Position numbers and translations under genes: made by a program. From UBA5189 sp040389445 (GTDB lineage: Bacteria > Chloroflexota > Limnocylindria > Limnocylindrales > CSP1-4): a stretch of DNA of 64,000 nucleotides. How positions within the stretch are numbered: the first letter of the stretch is position 1; each line of letters starts with the position of its first letter. The notes below the pieces were generated by a model. It searched no databases, was not told the origin of the DNA, and worked only from the letters and a program-made list of their open reading frames with translations. The stretch covers positions 1 to 64,000 of the forward strand of contig JAZJZX010000011.1 of assembly GCA_040389445.1 (NCBI GenBank), given 5' to 3'. Shown here piece by piece: positions 1 to 7,738 of the stretch.

Positions 1-85
1 GGCGGTCGCGTGGGTCCCGGCGGTCGCGGCGGTCGCGTGGGTCCCGGCGGTCGCGGCGGTCGCGTGGGTCCCGGCGGTCGCGCCG
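1..85. repeat. 27-base tandem minisatellite, about three copies, in frame in the decarboxylase gene
   Basis: The unit starts GGCGGTCGCGTGGGTCCCGG and repeats with no spacer. On the minus strand it reads as a nine-residue Ala/Thr/Gly/His repeat inside the decarboxylase frame. It runs off the window, so the copy number is unknown. Confidence 0.85.
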
Positions 86-1269
86 GGCGCGGCGGTGGCA
101 GGCAGGTGGGATGAGGAGCTCGCGCCTGCCGTCGTCGCCATCGAGCCGTGCCCGGCGCGGTAGTACTCGGGCCGGCGTTCGCCGAACACCTCCTCGAGCA
201 GGGCCCCGCGGCGAACCATCAGCCCGCCGATGTCATAGGCCTGGAAGAACCACTTGTGCGGGTCCACCGTCACCGAGTCCGCCCGGTCGAGGTCGCCGAC
301 TCGATCGGCGTCGCGAGCCGACAGCCGAACCGCCGCGCCATAGGCCGCGTCAACGTGGAGCCACAGCCCTTCGCGCGTGGCCACGTCCGCGAGTTCCCCG
401 ATCGCATCCACCGCGCCAGTGTTCGTGGAGCCGGCGACGCCGGCAATCGCGATGGGAGTGAGGCCGTCCGCCCGGTCCCGGGCAATCGCGGCCGCGACGG
501 CGTCGCCGCGCAGGCGGAAGTCCGCGTCCGCGGGCACGGTGACCAGCGTTTCAGGCGGGAAGCCGAGCTCGTCGAGCGCCCGTCCGATGGAGAAGTGGCT
601 CTGGTCGCCGGTGTAGACCCGAAGACCTTCGAGGGCCCGGCCGCGCGGTGCGCGATCCAGGCCGAGCAGGCGCGGCACGTGGGCATCGCGAACCAGGGCC
701 ATGCCGATGAAGTTGGCCATCACGCCGCCCGAGGTCAGGAGTCCAAAACCCTCCCGGTCGTAGCCCAGGAGGTCGCACAGCCAGCGAACCACCTCGTCCT
801 CCATCGTCGCGGCGATCGGACCGGCATGGAAGATGTCCACCCCCTGCTGGGCGAACTGGCTCAGGACCTCGCCCACGATCGAGGCGATGAGCGGCGGCGG
901 GGTGAAGTACCCGAACGAGCGGGGATGAAAGGCGCTGACCATGTTCGGGGCGATACGCTCCCGGAACTCCTGGAGGAGGTCGGGCAGCGGCGTTGGCTCG
1001 GCGGGCGCCGGTCCGGGTTCCCCGGAAGTCCCGAAATAGCGTGTTCTCAGTTCAGCGAAGCCAGTCGCCTCGCCCATCGCCCGCGCCAGCGCATGGTCGT
1101 ACAGGTAATCGAGCCCCGTCTCCCAGGTCGCGGCCCCGGCGGCCCGCAGGGCCTCCCGCGCAACCGCCGGATCCCGGATTCCGAGCAATTCCGGCTCCGG
1201 GTGCCACGCAAATCGATCCAGGAAGTCGGGCGGGACGGGCGGGCGCGGGCTGCGGCTGGGATCTGGCAT
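1..1269 (-). CDS. PLP-dependent group II decarboxylase (aromatic amino acid type), 3' end outside window
   Basis: This is a pyridoxal-phosphate enzyme of the aromatic-L-amino-acid/glutamate decarboxylase family, which removes the carboxyl group of an amino acid; the substrate cannot be read from sequence. The lysine motif VDPHKWFFQ, which binds PLP, lies at about 247-266, and the fold's LTSGGVMANF and HVDAAYGAAV segments precede it. The start ATG at 1269 is supported by TACCAT seven bases upstream. The reading frame is still open at base 1. Its last readable part (about 1-100) is a run of Ala/Thr/Gly repeats encoded by a 27-base tandem unit, not a normal part of the family, so the true C-terminus is unknown. 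Confidence 0.85.
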   Translation of the reverse strand, partial: MPDPSRSPRPPVPPDFLDRFAWHPEPELLGIRDPAVAREALRAAGAATWETGLDYLYDHALARAMGEATGFAELRTRYFGTSGEPGPAPAEPTPLPDLLQEFRERIAPNMVSAFHPRSFGYFTPPPLIASIVGEVLSQFAQQGVDIFHAGPIAATMEDEVVRWLCDLLGYDREGFGLLTSGGVMANFIGMALVRDAHVPRLLGLDRAPRGRALEGLRVYTGDQSHFSIGRALDELGFPPETLVTVPADADFRLRGDAVAAAIARDRADGLTPIAIAGVAGSTNTGAVDAIGELADVATREGLWLHVDAAYGAAVRLSARDADRVGDLDRADSVTVDPHKWFFQAYDIGGLMVRRGALLEEVFGERRPEYYRAGHGSMATTAGASSSSHLPATAAPGATAGTHATAATAGTHATAATAGTHATA

Positions 1270-1276
1270 CCGGCCG

Positions 1277-1282
1277 ATGGTA
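1277..1282 (-). promoter_or_regulatory. -10 hexamer TACCAT, leaderless arrangement
   Basis: TACCAT ends seven bases before the decarboxylase ATG at 1269, which leaves no room for a Shine-Dalgarno site. Confidence 0.5.
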
Positions 1283-1375
1283 CGGGAGGCGCGCCAGGCG
1301 GGTTGGGCGTGACCGGGGCCACGCAAATTGCCATACTCGCGCCCACACATGACGGGTCGGCAAGGAGGAGGCCGC

Positions 1376-1705
1376 GTGGCGGATCAACGGACGATCGTGT
1401 TCTTTCCGGAGGGGGCGTACGGGCCGACGAACAACTGTGTCGGTATCGGCCGGCAGCTCCAGCGGAACGGCCACCGCGTCGTCTTCATCGTGGAGGAGTC
1501 GTTTGCCGTCCGCCTCGAGGTGATCCGCGAGCGCGGCGGCCGAATCCTGGTCGTCGGTCCGGAGGACGCGGGAATCGGCGATCTCGCCATTCCGATCGCG
1601 GCCGGCGCGGTGCCCGATCCCGTGGTCCGGGCGCTCGCGGAGCCCCTCGTGCCCGCCCTGATCGCGGCCCAACTGTGGCATCGGGCACGGGCCAACGAGG
1701 CTTGA
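1376..1705 (+). pseudogene. N-terminal fragment of a GT1/MGT-type glycosyltransferase
   Basis: The first 55 or so residues (IVFFPEGAYGPTNNCVGIG, then RNGHRVVFIVEESF) look like the start of a GT-B glycosyltransferase of the macrolide glycosyltransferase type. The family normally has about 400 residues with an acceptor and a nucleotide-sugar domain; this frame stops after 109, and no remainder follows in any frame that I can see. The GTG at 1376 is preferred because AAGGAGG lies just upstream; an in-frame ATG at 1349 is possible. The tail from residue 60 does not resemble the family. It is probably a decayed remnant, but a small free-standing protein cannot be excluded. Confidence 0.5.
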
Positions 1706-1759
1706 CGGGTCGTTTCTGCGACGGAGCCCGGCTCCGGCACCCCTGGAGGCCCGCGTCGG

Positions 1760-1765
1760 TACCAT
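1760..1765 (+). promoter_or_regulatory. -10 hexamer TACCAT, leaderless arrangement
   Basis: TACCAT is followed by seven bases and then the GTG at 1773, which is in frame with the membrane protein. It favours that GTG over the ATG at 1764, which overlaps the hexamer itself. Confidence 0.45.
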
Positions 1766-1772
1766 GCATCCC

Positions 1773-2234
1773 GTGACCCAACCAGAAAGCCCGTCCACGC
1801 GCGATGTCGTGTACAAGGGCGCGCCGCTCGATTCGGAGAAGGGGCCCGGGCTGGGCTGCTTCTGGTCCCAGATCGTGGTGCTTGGAGCGCTGCTCGTCCT
1901 GACGCCGCTGAGCGTGGCCCTGGGATGGCCGTCCTGGCTCAGTGCGGCGCTCCTCGTGGCCGTGCTCATCCTCCTCCTCGTGGCCGGCCAGACGGTCATT
2001 TTCCTCCTCAGGCTCGTCGCCGCCGATCGACGCGCCGCGGGTCGGCGTCGGCCGCTCGCCTCGGCCACCGCGACGGTCGGCGAGCTCGAGGACGCGCATG
2101 CGGGCGATGAGCACGCGCATGCGGGCGATGAGGACCCGCATCCGGCCGACGCGGTCCCACCGGCCGACGCGGTCCCACCGGCCAAGGCCGATGCCCCCTC
2201 GGCGCGGACCGCAGACGGCGGCGTGCGAGAATAG
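1773..2234 (+). CDS. small two-span membrane protein with repetitive acidic tail
   Basis: I do not recognise this 153-residue protein. Two hydrophobic stretches (about residues 30-50 and 53-80) should form a hairpin in the membrane, followed by a basic patch (DRRAAGRRR) and a hydrophilic tail. The tail holds two short tandem repeats, HAGDEHAHAGDE and PADAVPPADAVPP, the first rich in His and acidic residues. The start is taken as GTG 1773, seven bases after TACCAT; ATG 1764 in the same frame is the alternative. It stands between unrelated genes, so context gives no clue. The His/Asp repeat could bind metal, but that is a guess. Confidence 0.6.
   Translation: MTQPESPSTRDVVYKGAPLDSEKGPGLGCFWSQIVVLGALLVLTPLSVALGWPSWLSAALLVAVLILLLVAGQTVIFLLRLVAADRRAAGRRRPLASATATVGELEDAHAGDEHAHAGDEDPHPADAVPPADAVPPAKADAPSARTADGGVRE
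2094..2183 (+). repeat. two adjacent 18-base tandem duplications in the coding tail
   Basis: A GACGCGCATGCGGGCGAT-like unit occurs twice and is followed by two copies of a GCGGTCCCACCGGCCGAC-like unit. Both are divisible by three and keep the frame of the membrane protein. Confidence 0.75.
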
Positions 2235-2285
2235 CCAGCGGCGCCGGGATCGGCGCCTCGTCACCCCAGGGAGGCCTGCCAGCCC

Positions 2286-2612
2286 GTGCCCGTCCTCGCC
2301 ACCTATTTCTCCGTCCGCCGCGGCCGCGATCCGTTCTTCAAGTTCTTCATGAAGACGCTGTTTCCGCGCCAGCTGAAGGACTACGAGTCCAGGTACGGGA
2401 TCAAGTTCGTGGGCTGGTACAACGTCGCCCATGGCTGGGACTTCGACAACGTGATCCTGCTCGACCTGCCCGACTACGCGACGCTCGATCGGCTCGAGGC
2501 CGATGAGAGCGTCCGCGCCTTCGGCCACCGCGCCGGGGAGTGGATCTTCGAACGCCACCACTCGATGTTCCTCCGGGAGCGCATGGGCCCGGACTTCGAG
2601 TTCCATGGGTAG
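2286..2612 (+). CDS. hypothetical protein, possible dimeric alpha/beta-barrel fold
   Basis: This 108-residue soluble protein has no motif I can name. Its layout (a strand LATYFSVRRG, a helix, a strand KFVGWYNVAHG, then VILLDLPDYATLDRL and a C-terminal helix with several aromatic and His residues) resembles small ferredoxin-like monooxygenase or EthD-type proteins, but this is only a structural guess. The GTG start at 2286 is preceded by GGGAGG. Its stop codon overlaps the Shine-Dalgarno site of the next gene, so the two are probably translated together. Confidence 0.65.
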   Translation: MPVLATYFSVRRGRDPFFKFFMKTLFPRQLKDYESRYGIKFVGWYNVAHGWDFDNVILLDLPDYATLDRLEADESVRAFGHRAGEWIFERHHSMFLRERMGPDFEFHG

Positions 2613-2621
2613 GAGGACGTG

Positions 2622-3440
2622 ATGGACGGTCAGCGCAACGAACTGCTCGCCGAAATGGCTCGGGACGCCGCCCTCGATCGGTCCGAATTCCTCGTCCGCA
2701 GCGGCGAGCAACTCGAACGTTTCCTGCGCAGCCAGGCCGAGCGCATTGCCGCCATCGGCGGGCTGACCCTGATCGACGACGACCCGGACTACCTCGCCAT
2801 CGCACCGGATGGGACGTTCCGAAGTCGGAGCCGGGTCTACGACGATGCCACCGGCGAGTGGCACTCGGAGACCGAGATCATCGAGACCGGCGGGGAACTC
2901 GTGGAGCTCTACAACCCCGCCGACGTGTTCGCGGCGTTCGCCGACGCCGCCCGCAACGGCGTCTGGGCGGATCGTCCCGTCGTGGCCGACGGTGCGGATG
3001 ACGGCCCGATCATGGCCATCGATGGTGCCGATCCGTACGCCGGCGCCGCCGACCGCTGGGCCGCCGCCCAGCCGGAGGTCCCCGTCGCCAATGACGAGCG
3101 AAGTGCGTCGAGTGCCCTGTATGAGCTGGCCCTCGACTTCCAGGAGCGGAGCCAGCGCGCCGAGGCTGGCCTGATCGAGCAGTTCGAGAACGCCAGCAAC
3201 GCCCTCATGAGCACCGTTGGCACCGTCGTCATCGTGGATGACCTGGATGAGCATCTGGAGCTCGGCCTGCCCGGTTTCCGCGGCCGGGTCATTCCCGAGG
3301 GCGATGCCGGCTGGACGGACCTCGACAGCCCGGACCTGATCGTGCGGTTCTACGACCCTACCGACGTCTTCGGGGACCTCGCCGATGCGATCGCCGAAGC
3401 GTTCCCGGAAGTCGTTGACGAGGGCGGCGACGAGGCGTGA
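2622..3440 (+). CDS. hypothetical protein built from two related halves
   Basis: This acidic 272-residue soluble protein of unknown function appears to be an internal duplication. The first half has GGLTLIDDDPDYLAIAP ... LVELYNPADVFAAFADA; the second has GTVVIVDDLDEHLELG ... LIVRFYDPTDVFGDLADA, in the same order and with similar spacing. There is no signal peptide, membrane segment or Cys. ATG 2622 fits the GGAGG just upstream better than the GTG at 2619. It follows the preceding gene by nine bases and is likely in the same transcript. Confidence 0.7.
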   Translation: MDGQRNELLAEMARDAALDRSEFLVRSGEQLERFLRSQAERIAAIGGLTLIDDDPDYLAIAPDGTFRSRSRVYDDATGEWHSETEIIETGGELVELYNPADVFAAFADAARNGVWADRPVVADGADDGPIMAIDGADPYAGAADRWAAAQPEVPVANDERSASSALYELALDFQERSQRAEAGLIEQFENASNALMSTVGTVVIVDDLDEHLELGLPGFRGRVIPEGDAGWTDLDSPDLIVRFYDPTDVFGDLADAIAEAFPEVVDEGGDEA

Positions 3441-3494
3441 CCAGGGCGACGGCGCCGGCCCGCGCTCGATCGGCAGCCACCCGGCGAGCCTGAC

Positions 3495-4361
3495 GTGCGC
3501 CTCGTCGGCGCCGAGCTGCTCGAGGCGCGCGAGATCCTGCCCGGCCAATGGCTCCAGACGTATCACGCGCCGACGCTCGCGACCGGGTCCCGCGCCGGCC
3601 AGTTCGTCCATGTTCGAACCGGAGACCTGTCCGGGCTCGTCCTGCGGCGTCCCTTCTCGATCAACACCGCGGACCTGGCCACCGGAACGATCACCATCCA
3701 TTTCCGGACCGTCGGCCGCGGGACCGAATGGTTCACCCACCTCCGACCGGGCGACTTCGTCGACATGCTCGGTCCCCTCGGCCGACCGTTCGAAGTGGAC
3801 TCCCGGAGCCGGCATCTGCTCCTGATCGCGGGCGGCCTCGGCATGGCCGGCGTGCGGTCACTCGCCGATGAGGCGATCCGGGCGGGCCGCCAGGTGACGC
3901 TCCTGTTCGGGGCGGCGAGCGCCCGGGACGTCTATCCGACGTCCCTGCTGCCCGACGAGGTCGAGTACGTCGTGGCCACCGATGACGGCTCGTTGGGCCA
4001 TCACGGCTTCGTGACCGAGCTCGTGCCGCAGTACGAGGGCTGGGCGGACCAGGCCTTTGCATGTGGACCGGAACCCATGCTGCAGGCACTCTCGCGACTC
4101 GCCGCGACGCGACGCGCCCGGATGGGCGTGGCGAACCTCGGGCGGAGGCGCGGAGGCGGCAAGGGAGACGTCGTCGGCTCACCGGCGGCGCGCCGGAAGG
4201 CCTTCCTCCAGGTGTCGATGGAGCAGGGGATGGGCTGTGCCGTCGGGGCGTGCCTCGGGTGCGTGGTGATGGCGACCTCGGGCGTCCCCCAGCGGGTCTG
4301 TCGCGAGGGTCCGGTCTTCGCGTCGGACGAGATCGACTGGGAAGGAACCTGGGGCCGATGA
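3495..4361 (+). CDS. pyrK: dihydroorotate dehydrogenase electron transfer subunit PyrK
   Basis: PyrK carries FAD and a [2Fe-2S] cluster and passes electrons from dihydroorotate oxidation in PyrD to NAD+. The N-terminal half is the FAD domain with the typical RRPFSIN motif near residue 56; the middle holds the NAD-binding segment LLLIAGGLGMAGV and the ACGPEPML motif. The C-terminal cluster ligands are visible as GMGCAVGACLGCVV followed by a fourth Cys in RVCREG (about C247, C252, C255, C268). A basic 25-residue insertion, RRRGGGKG and neighbours (about 212-235), lies just before the cluster loop and is not usual. The start is GTG 3495. It overlaps pyrD by four bases, so the two subunits are translationally coupled. 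Confidence 0.93.
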   Translation: MRLVGAELLEAREILPGQWLQTYHAPTLATGSRAGQFVHVRTGDLSGLVLRRPFSINTADLATGTITIHFRTVGRGTEWFTHLRPGDFVDMLGPLGRPFEVDSRSRHLLLIAGGLGMAGVRSLADEAIRAGRQVTLLFGAASARDVYPTSLLPDEVEYVVATDDGSLGHHGFVTELVPQYEGWADQAFACGPEPMLQALSRLAATRRARMGVANLGRRRGGGKGDVVGSPAARRKAFLQVSMEQGMGCAVGACLGCVVMATSGVPQRVCREGPVFASDEIDWEGTWGR

Positions 4362-5500
4362 AGGCCAGGCGCCACGTCGTCACCGGGACGGCCGCGTCGG
4401 GGTCGACACGGCGGGAGCCGACCGCGCGCAAGCCGCGATCCGCGAGCGCCTCGGTGTCCATGCGGCCTTCCGGAACGCCATCGCGCCCGGCCCCGGCCGG
4501 GCCGGTCAACGGCGCGGCGGCGGGTCTGGACGCGTCCGCGCCGGTCGATCTGTCGGTCGATCTGGGGCGTGGGCTGGTGCTTCCCAACCCGATCCTCGTC
4601 GCGTCGGGGACCTTCGGCTACGGCGTCGAGTACGGGGATGTCGTCGAGGTGGATCGGCTCGGCGGAATCTGCTGCAAGGGGACCACGCTCCGTGCCCGGA
4701 TCGGCAACCCGACGCCGCGGGTGACGGAAACGCCGGGCGGCATGCTGAATTCCATCGGCCTGCAGAACCCCGGCGTGGATGCGGTCATCGCGAAGTACGC
4801 CGCGACCTGGGAAGGCTGGCGCGTTCCGGTCATCGTCAACGTCGCCGGTGAATCGGTCGGGGACTACGTCGAAGTCGTGCGCCGCCTCGACGGCATACCG
4901 GGGATCGCCGGAATCGAGCTCAACATCTCGTGCCCGAACGTCGGACGCGGCGGTCTCCAGTTCGCGATCGATGCGGATGCCGCCGCGGGTGTGACGGCGG
5001 CCGTCCGGCGGGCCACGGACCTGCCGCTCCTGGTGAAACTCTCGCCGAATGTGGCCGACATCCGCCCGATCGCGAGGGCGATCGAGGAAGCGGGTGCGGA
5101 CGCGTTGAGTGCCGTGAACACCCTGTCGGGGATCGCCGTCGCGGGATCCCGCTCGAAGCCGCTGCTCGGCAACATCTACGGGGGATTGTCCGGACCGGCG
5201 ATCAAGCCGGTCGCGCTTCGGATCGTGTACGAGGTGAGCCAGGTCGTGGGCATCCCCGTCATCGCGATCGGCGGGATCACCGACATCGACGACGTCCTCG
5301 ATTTCCTCGCCGTGGGTGCTGTGGCGGTCCAGGTCGGCACGGCGATCTTCGCCGACCCGACGCTCCCGGTCCGCCTGGTGACCGAACTCGAGGCTGCGTG
5401 TCGGTCCCGAGGCCACGCTTCGCACCGTCCGCTCGTGGGCACGGCTCTCCCGAAACGTGCCTCCGCTCCGTCGTCCAGGGGTGTTGAATACCGTCCATGA
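4358..5500 (+). CDS. pyrD: dihydroorotate dehydrogenase catalytic subunit, class 1B
   Basis: This FMN TIM-barrel enzyme oxidises dihydroorotate to orotate in pyrimidine synthesis. The catalytic Cys is in NISCPN, with the family motifs NPILVASGTFGYG, LNSIGLQNPG and IPVIAIGGI. Pairing with PyrK marks it as the NAD-linked 1B type. The ATG at 4358 overlaps the pyrK stop (ATGA). Compared with the family, which starts close to the DLSVDLGRGLVLPNP strand, there are about 60 extra N-terminal residues, low in complexity and rich in Arg, Ser, Pro and Ala; they may be disordered, or translation may start further in. A Ser/Arg-rich tail follows the last helix. Confidence 0.93.
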   Translation: MKARRHVVTGTAASGSTRREPTARKPRSASASVSMRPSGTPSRPAPAGPVNGAAAGLDASAPVDLSVDLGRGLVLPNPILVASGTFGYGVEYGDVVEVDRLGGICCKGTTLRARIGNPTPRVTETPGGMLNSIGLQNPGVDAVIAKYAATWEGWRVPVIVNVAGESVGDYVEVVRRLDGIPGIAGIELNISCPNVGRGGLQFAIDADAAAGVTAAVRRATDLPLLVKLSPNVADIRPIARAIEEAGADALSAVNTLSGIAVAGSRSKPLLGNIYGGLSGPAIKPVALRIVYEVSQVVGIPVIAIGGITDIDDVLDFLAVGAVAVQVGTAIFADPTLPVRLVTELEAACRSRGHASHRPLVGTALPKRASAPSSRGVEYRP

Positions 5501-5564
5501 ACCGGTGGCTCGTCGGGACGGATGGGAACTCGCGCTCGCCGAGAGGCGTCGGGAGCGCAGCCGC

Positions 5565-5700
5565 CCAACGCGGGCCCTGGACCCGGCGGCGGGCCTGGAG
5601 CCGGCGGCGGCCCTGGAGCCGCGGCGGGCCTGGAGCCGGCGGCGGGCCTTGGAGCCGCGGCGGGCCTTGCACCTGGAGCGGGCCTGCACCTGCACGATGA
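5565..5700 (+). repeat. imperfect ~18-base GC-rich tandem repeat between pyrD and the DUF4349 gene
   Basis: About seven imperfect copies of a unit like CGGGCCTGGAGCCGGCGG fill the gap. The copies drift towards the 3' end (CGGGCCTTGCACCTGGAG, then CGGGCCTGCACCTGCAC). The rest of the 216-base gap, from 5501, shows nothing else to me. The repeats lie just upstream of the next start and leave no evident promoter. Confidence 0.8.
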
Positions 5701-5716
5701 CTGGAGCGCCGAACGC

Positions 5717-6709
5717 ATGAAGCCGACGATCGACAACCTTCGAACCGGCTCGGGCCGGACCGTGGCCCTCCTGGTGGTGCTCCTGCTCGTCGCCGCGTGC
5801 GGCGGTTCTGCCGCTGCGCCCGCCGGGGGCGTCCCGGATGAGGGTGCCCCGCCCGCGGCCACCGCCGCGCCCGCGGGACCGGGGACCGACACCTCCGGCG
5901 ACACCGGAACCCGCGAACGGGTGTTTGACGCCGCGCGGCCCGACCTCCTGATCATCAAGACCGGGACCATGGACCTCCAGGTCAAGGACGTGGGCGTGGC
6001 ATCGGGCGCCGCCGCGTCCGCGATCGGTGCGCTTGGCGGCTACATCAGCGGATCGCAGCAATTCGGCGACGGCGACGGCGTCACGGCAGCGGTCACCTAC
6101 CGGATCCCGTCGGATCGCTGGGATGAGGCCCTCGCGGCGATGCGCAGTCTCGCGATCAAGATCGTCAAGGAGTCCACCCAGACCGAGGATGTCACCGGGC
6201 AGGTGGTGGATCTCAGCGCGCGCATCACGAACCTCAAGGCAACCGAACGCGCGCTCCAGGCGATCATGACCCAGGCGACCAAGATCAGCGATGTCCTCGC
6301 CGTGCAGGCCGAGCTGACCAAGGTTCGGGGCGACATCGAGCAGGCGACCGGGGAGAAGCAGCATCTGCAGGAGCAGGCGTCCTACTCCACGCTGACGGTC
6401 ACCTTCGGCCTCCAGCCGACGGCCGCGGTCGTGATCTCGCAGCAGAAATTCGACCCGAAGGATCAGGTGGACCGGGCGACGGCCAGCCTCGTCGACATCC
6501 TCCAGGGTCTCGCGACCGCGGGCATCTGGTTCGCGATCGTCTGGCTCCCGATCCTCGTCGTCCTCGGCCTGTTCGCGGTCATCGCGTTCGCGATCCTTCG
6601 TCGGCGCGTCCGGACACCCGCCGCGGCCTCGGCGGTCGGCTCGACGGTGGTGATCGACGAACCCGCGCCCTACACTCGGGCGGATGACGACGATCAAACC
6701 GGCCGTTGA
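5717..6709 (+). CDS. DUF4349-type lipoprotein
   Basis: This is a membrane-anchored protein of the DUF4349 family, whose role is unknown. A lipoprotein signal ends in LLLVAACGG with the lipid-modified Cys near residue 28. After a Pro/Ala-rich linker comes the conserved core: LLIIKTGTMDLQVKDV, GGYISGSQ, YRIPSDRWDEAL, a coiled-coil stretch around TEDVTGQVVDLSARITNLKA, and a final hydrophobic segment (about 275-300) followed by RRRVR that crosses the membrane. ATG 5717 is chosen because it directly precedes the signal peptide. It sits inside the pyr gene group, and pyrE begins within its last codons. Confidence 0.85.
   Translation: MKPTIDNLRTGSGRTVALLVVLLLVAACGGSAAAPAGGVPDEGAPPAATAAPAGPGTDTSGDTGTRERVFDAARPDLLIIKTGTMDLQVKDVGVASGAAASAIGALGGYISGSQQFGDGDGVTAAVTYRIPSDRWDEALAAMRSLAIKIVKESTQTEDVTGQVVDLSARITNLKATERALQAIMTQATKISDVLAVQAELTKVRGDIEQATGEKQHLQEQASYSTLTVTFGLQPTAAVVISQQKFDPKDQVDRATASLVDILQGLATAGIWFAIVWLPILVVLGLFAVIAFAILRRRVRTPAAASAVGSTVVIDEPAPYTRADDDDQTGR
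6671..6676 (+). promoter_or_regulatory. -10 hexamer TACACT, leaderless arrangement, inside the DUF4349 gene
   Basis: TACACT is followed by seven bases and then the pyrE ATG at 6684. It would give pyrE its own leaderless transcript from within the 3' end of the upstream gene. Confidence 0.5.
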
Positions 6710-7361
6710 TCTTGCCGCGCGGGCGGAGATCGCAACACGAACCGAGGCGCTGTTCCGGTCATCCGGGGCTCTTCGAAACGGGCACTTCCTGCTCAAGAGC
6801 GGCCGGCACTCGAGTGCCTACCTCGAGAAGTTCGCCGTCCTGTCCGACCCGGCGGCAACGAGCGAACTGTGCGGGTTCTGGGCCGCCTGCCATCGCGAGG
6901 CGACGGGCGCCGCAGCGGTGGATCTCGTGGCCGGCCCCACGACGGGCGGCGTGATCCTGGCTTTCGAGACGGGCCGGCAGCTGGGAGTCCCGGCGATCTT
7001 CGCGGAGGAGGTCACGCTTGCCGACGGCACCACGCGACGCGCGTTCCGGCGCGGCTTCAGGATTGAACCCGGCCAGCGGGTCCTGCTCGTGGACGACATC
7101 CTGACGACCGGCGGCTCGCTCCTGGCCATGCTTCCGGCCGTCGAGGCCATGGGCGGTGACATCATCGAGTGCGCCGTCCTGGTGGATCGAAGCGGTGGCA
7201 AGGCATCCCTGACCTCGCCCTCGACGGGCCGGGTCTATCCGGTGCGGGCCCTGTGGTCGATGGATCTCGAGACCTACGAGCCGGGTGAGCGCGCCTGCCC
7301 TCTGTGCGCGACTGGAACGCAGCTCCACGCTCCCGGCAGCGTCGGCACCGCTGGGCACTGA
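6684..7361 (+). CDS. pyrE: orotate phosphoribosyltransferase
   Basis: PyrE joins orotate and PRPP to give orotidine 5'-phosphate, the step after PyrD/PyrK. The PRPP-binding signature VLLVDDILTTGGS is complete, and the GHFLLKSGRHSSAYLEK start and TTGGVILAF loop are typical. At 225 residues it is slightly longer than the usual 210; the extra tail has two Cys in ERACPLCATGTQ. The first 26 bases overlap the DUF4349 gene. A TACACT hexamer seven bases before the ATG suggests an independent leaderless transcript. Other pyr genes are not in this window. Confidence 0.93.
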   Translation: MTTIKPAVDLAARAEIATRTEALFRSSGALRNGHFLLKSGRHSSAYLEKFAVLSDPAATSELCGFWAACHREATGAAAVDLVAGPTTGGVILAFETGRQLGVPAIFAEEVTLADGTTRRAFRRGFRIEPGQRVLLVDDILTTGGSLLAMLPAVEAMGGDIIECAVLVDRSGGKASLTSPSTGRVYPVRALWSMDLETYEPGERACPLCATGTQLHAPGSVGTAGH

Positions 7362-7368
7362 CCCGCCG

Positions 7369-7704
7369 ATGCCTCGGCGCCTGCCGATCCTCCTCGCCGC
7401 CCTGGCTCTCGCCGCCATCGTCGCCACGGTTGCCCTGAGCCCGAGGACCCTGACGGCAACCGGGGTGGTCGTGGCCGTGGAGGCGGCCTCACTGACCGAC
7501 GTCCGGGGCTTCACGCTCCGGATCGCCGGGGGCAGGACGATCGCCTTCTCTCTCGCGGCGCTCCAGAACGGCGTCGCGTTTCCGCCCGGTCACCTCGCAG
7601 AGCACATCGGGTCCGGGACGCCGATCGTGGTCACGTATCGCGAGGAGAACGGCGCCGCGAGCGCCATCCGCCTCGAGGACGCACCGGCACCCACGCCGAG
7701 CTGA
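7369..7704 (+). CDS. small exported or membrane-anchored protein
   Basis: This 111-residue protein is unknown. It begins with a hydrophobic segment (LPILLAALALAAIVATVAL) after two Arg, either a signal peptide or an anchor, followed by a short beta-rich domain (TATGVVVAVEAASLTDVRGFTLRIAGGRTIAFSLAAL) and a Thr/Pro tail. ATG 7369 is chosen because it places the hydrophobic stretch at the N-terminus; an in-frame GTG at 7285 would read through the end of pyrE. It follows pyrE by seven bases and is convergent with the next gene. Confidence 0.65.
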   Translation: MPRRLPILLAALALAAIVATVALSPRTLTATGVVVAVEAASLTDVRGFTLRIAGGRTIAFSLAALQNGVAFPPGHLAEHIGSGTPIVVTYREENGAASAIRLEDAPAPTPS

Positions 7705-7738
7705 CCCGGATCTCCGGAGCCGCGGAGCGGGAGCGGTC

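Noticed and set aside
1..85. A possible CRISPR or satellite array at the left edge
   Set aside because: The copies are contiguous, with no spacers, and keep the decarboxylase reading frame.
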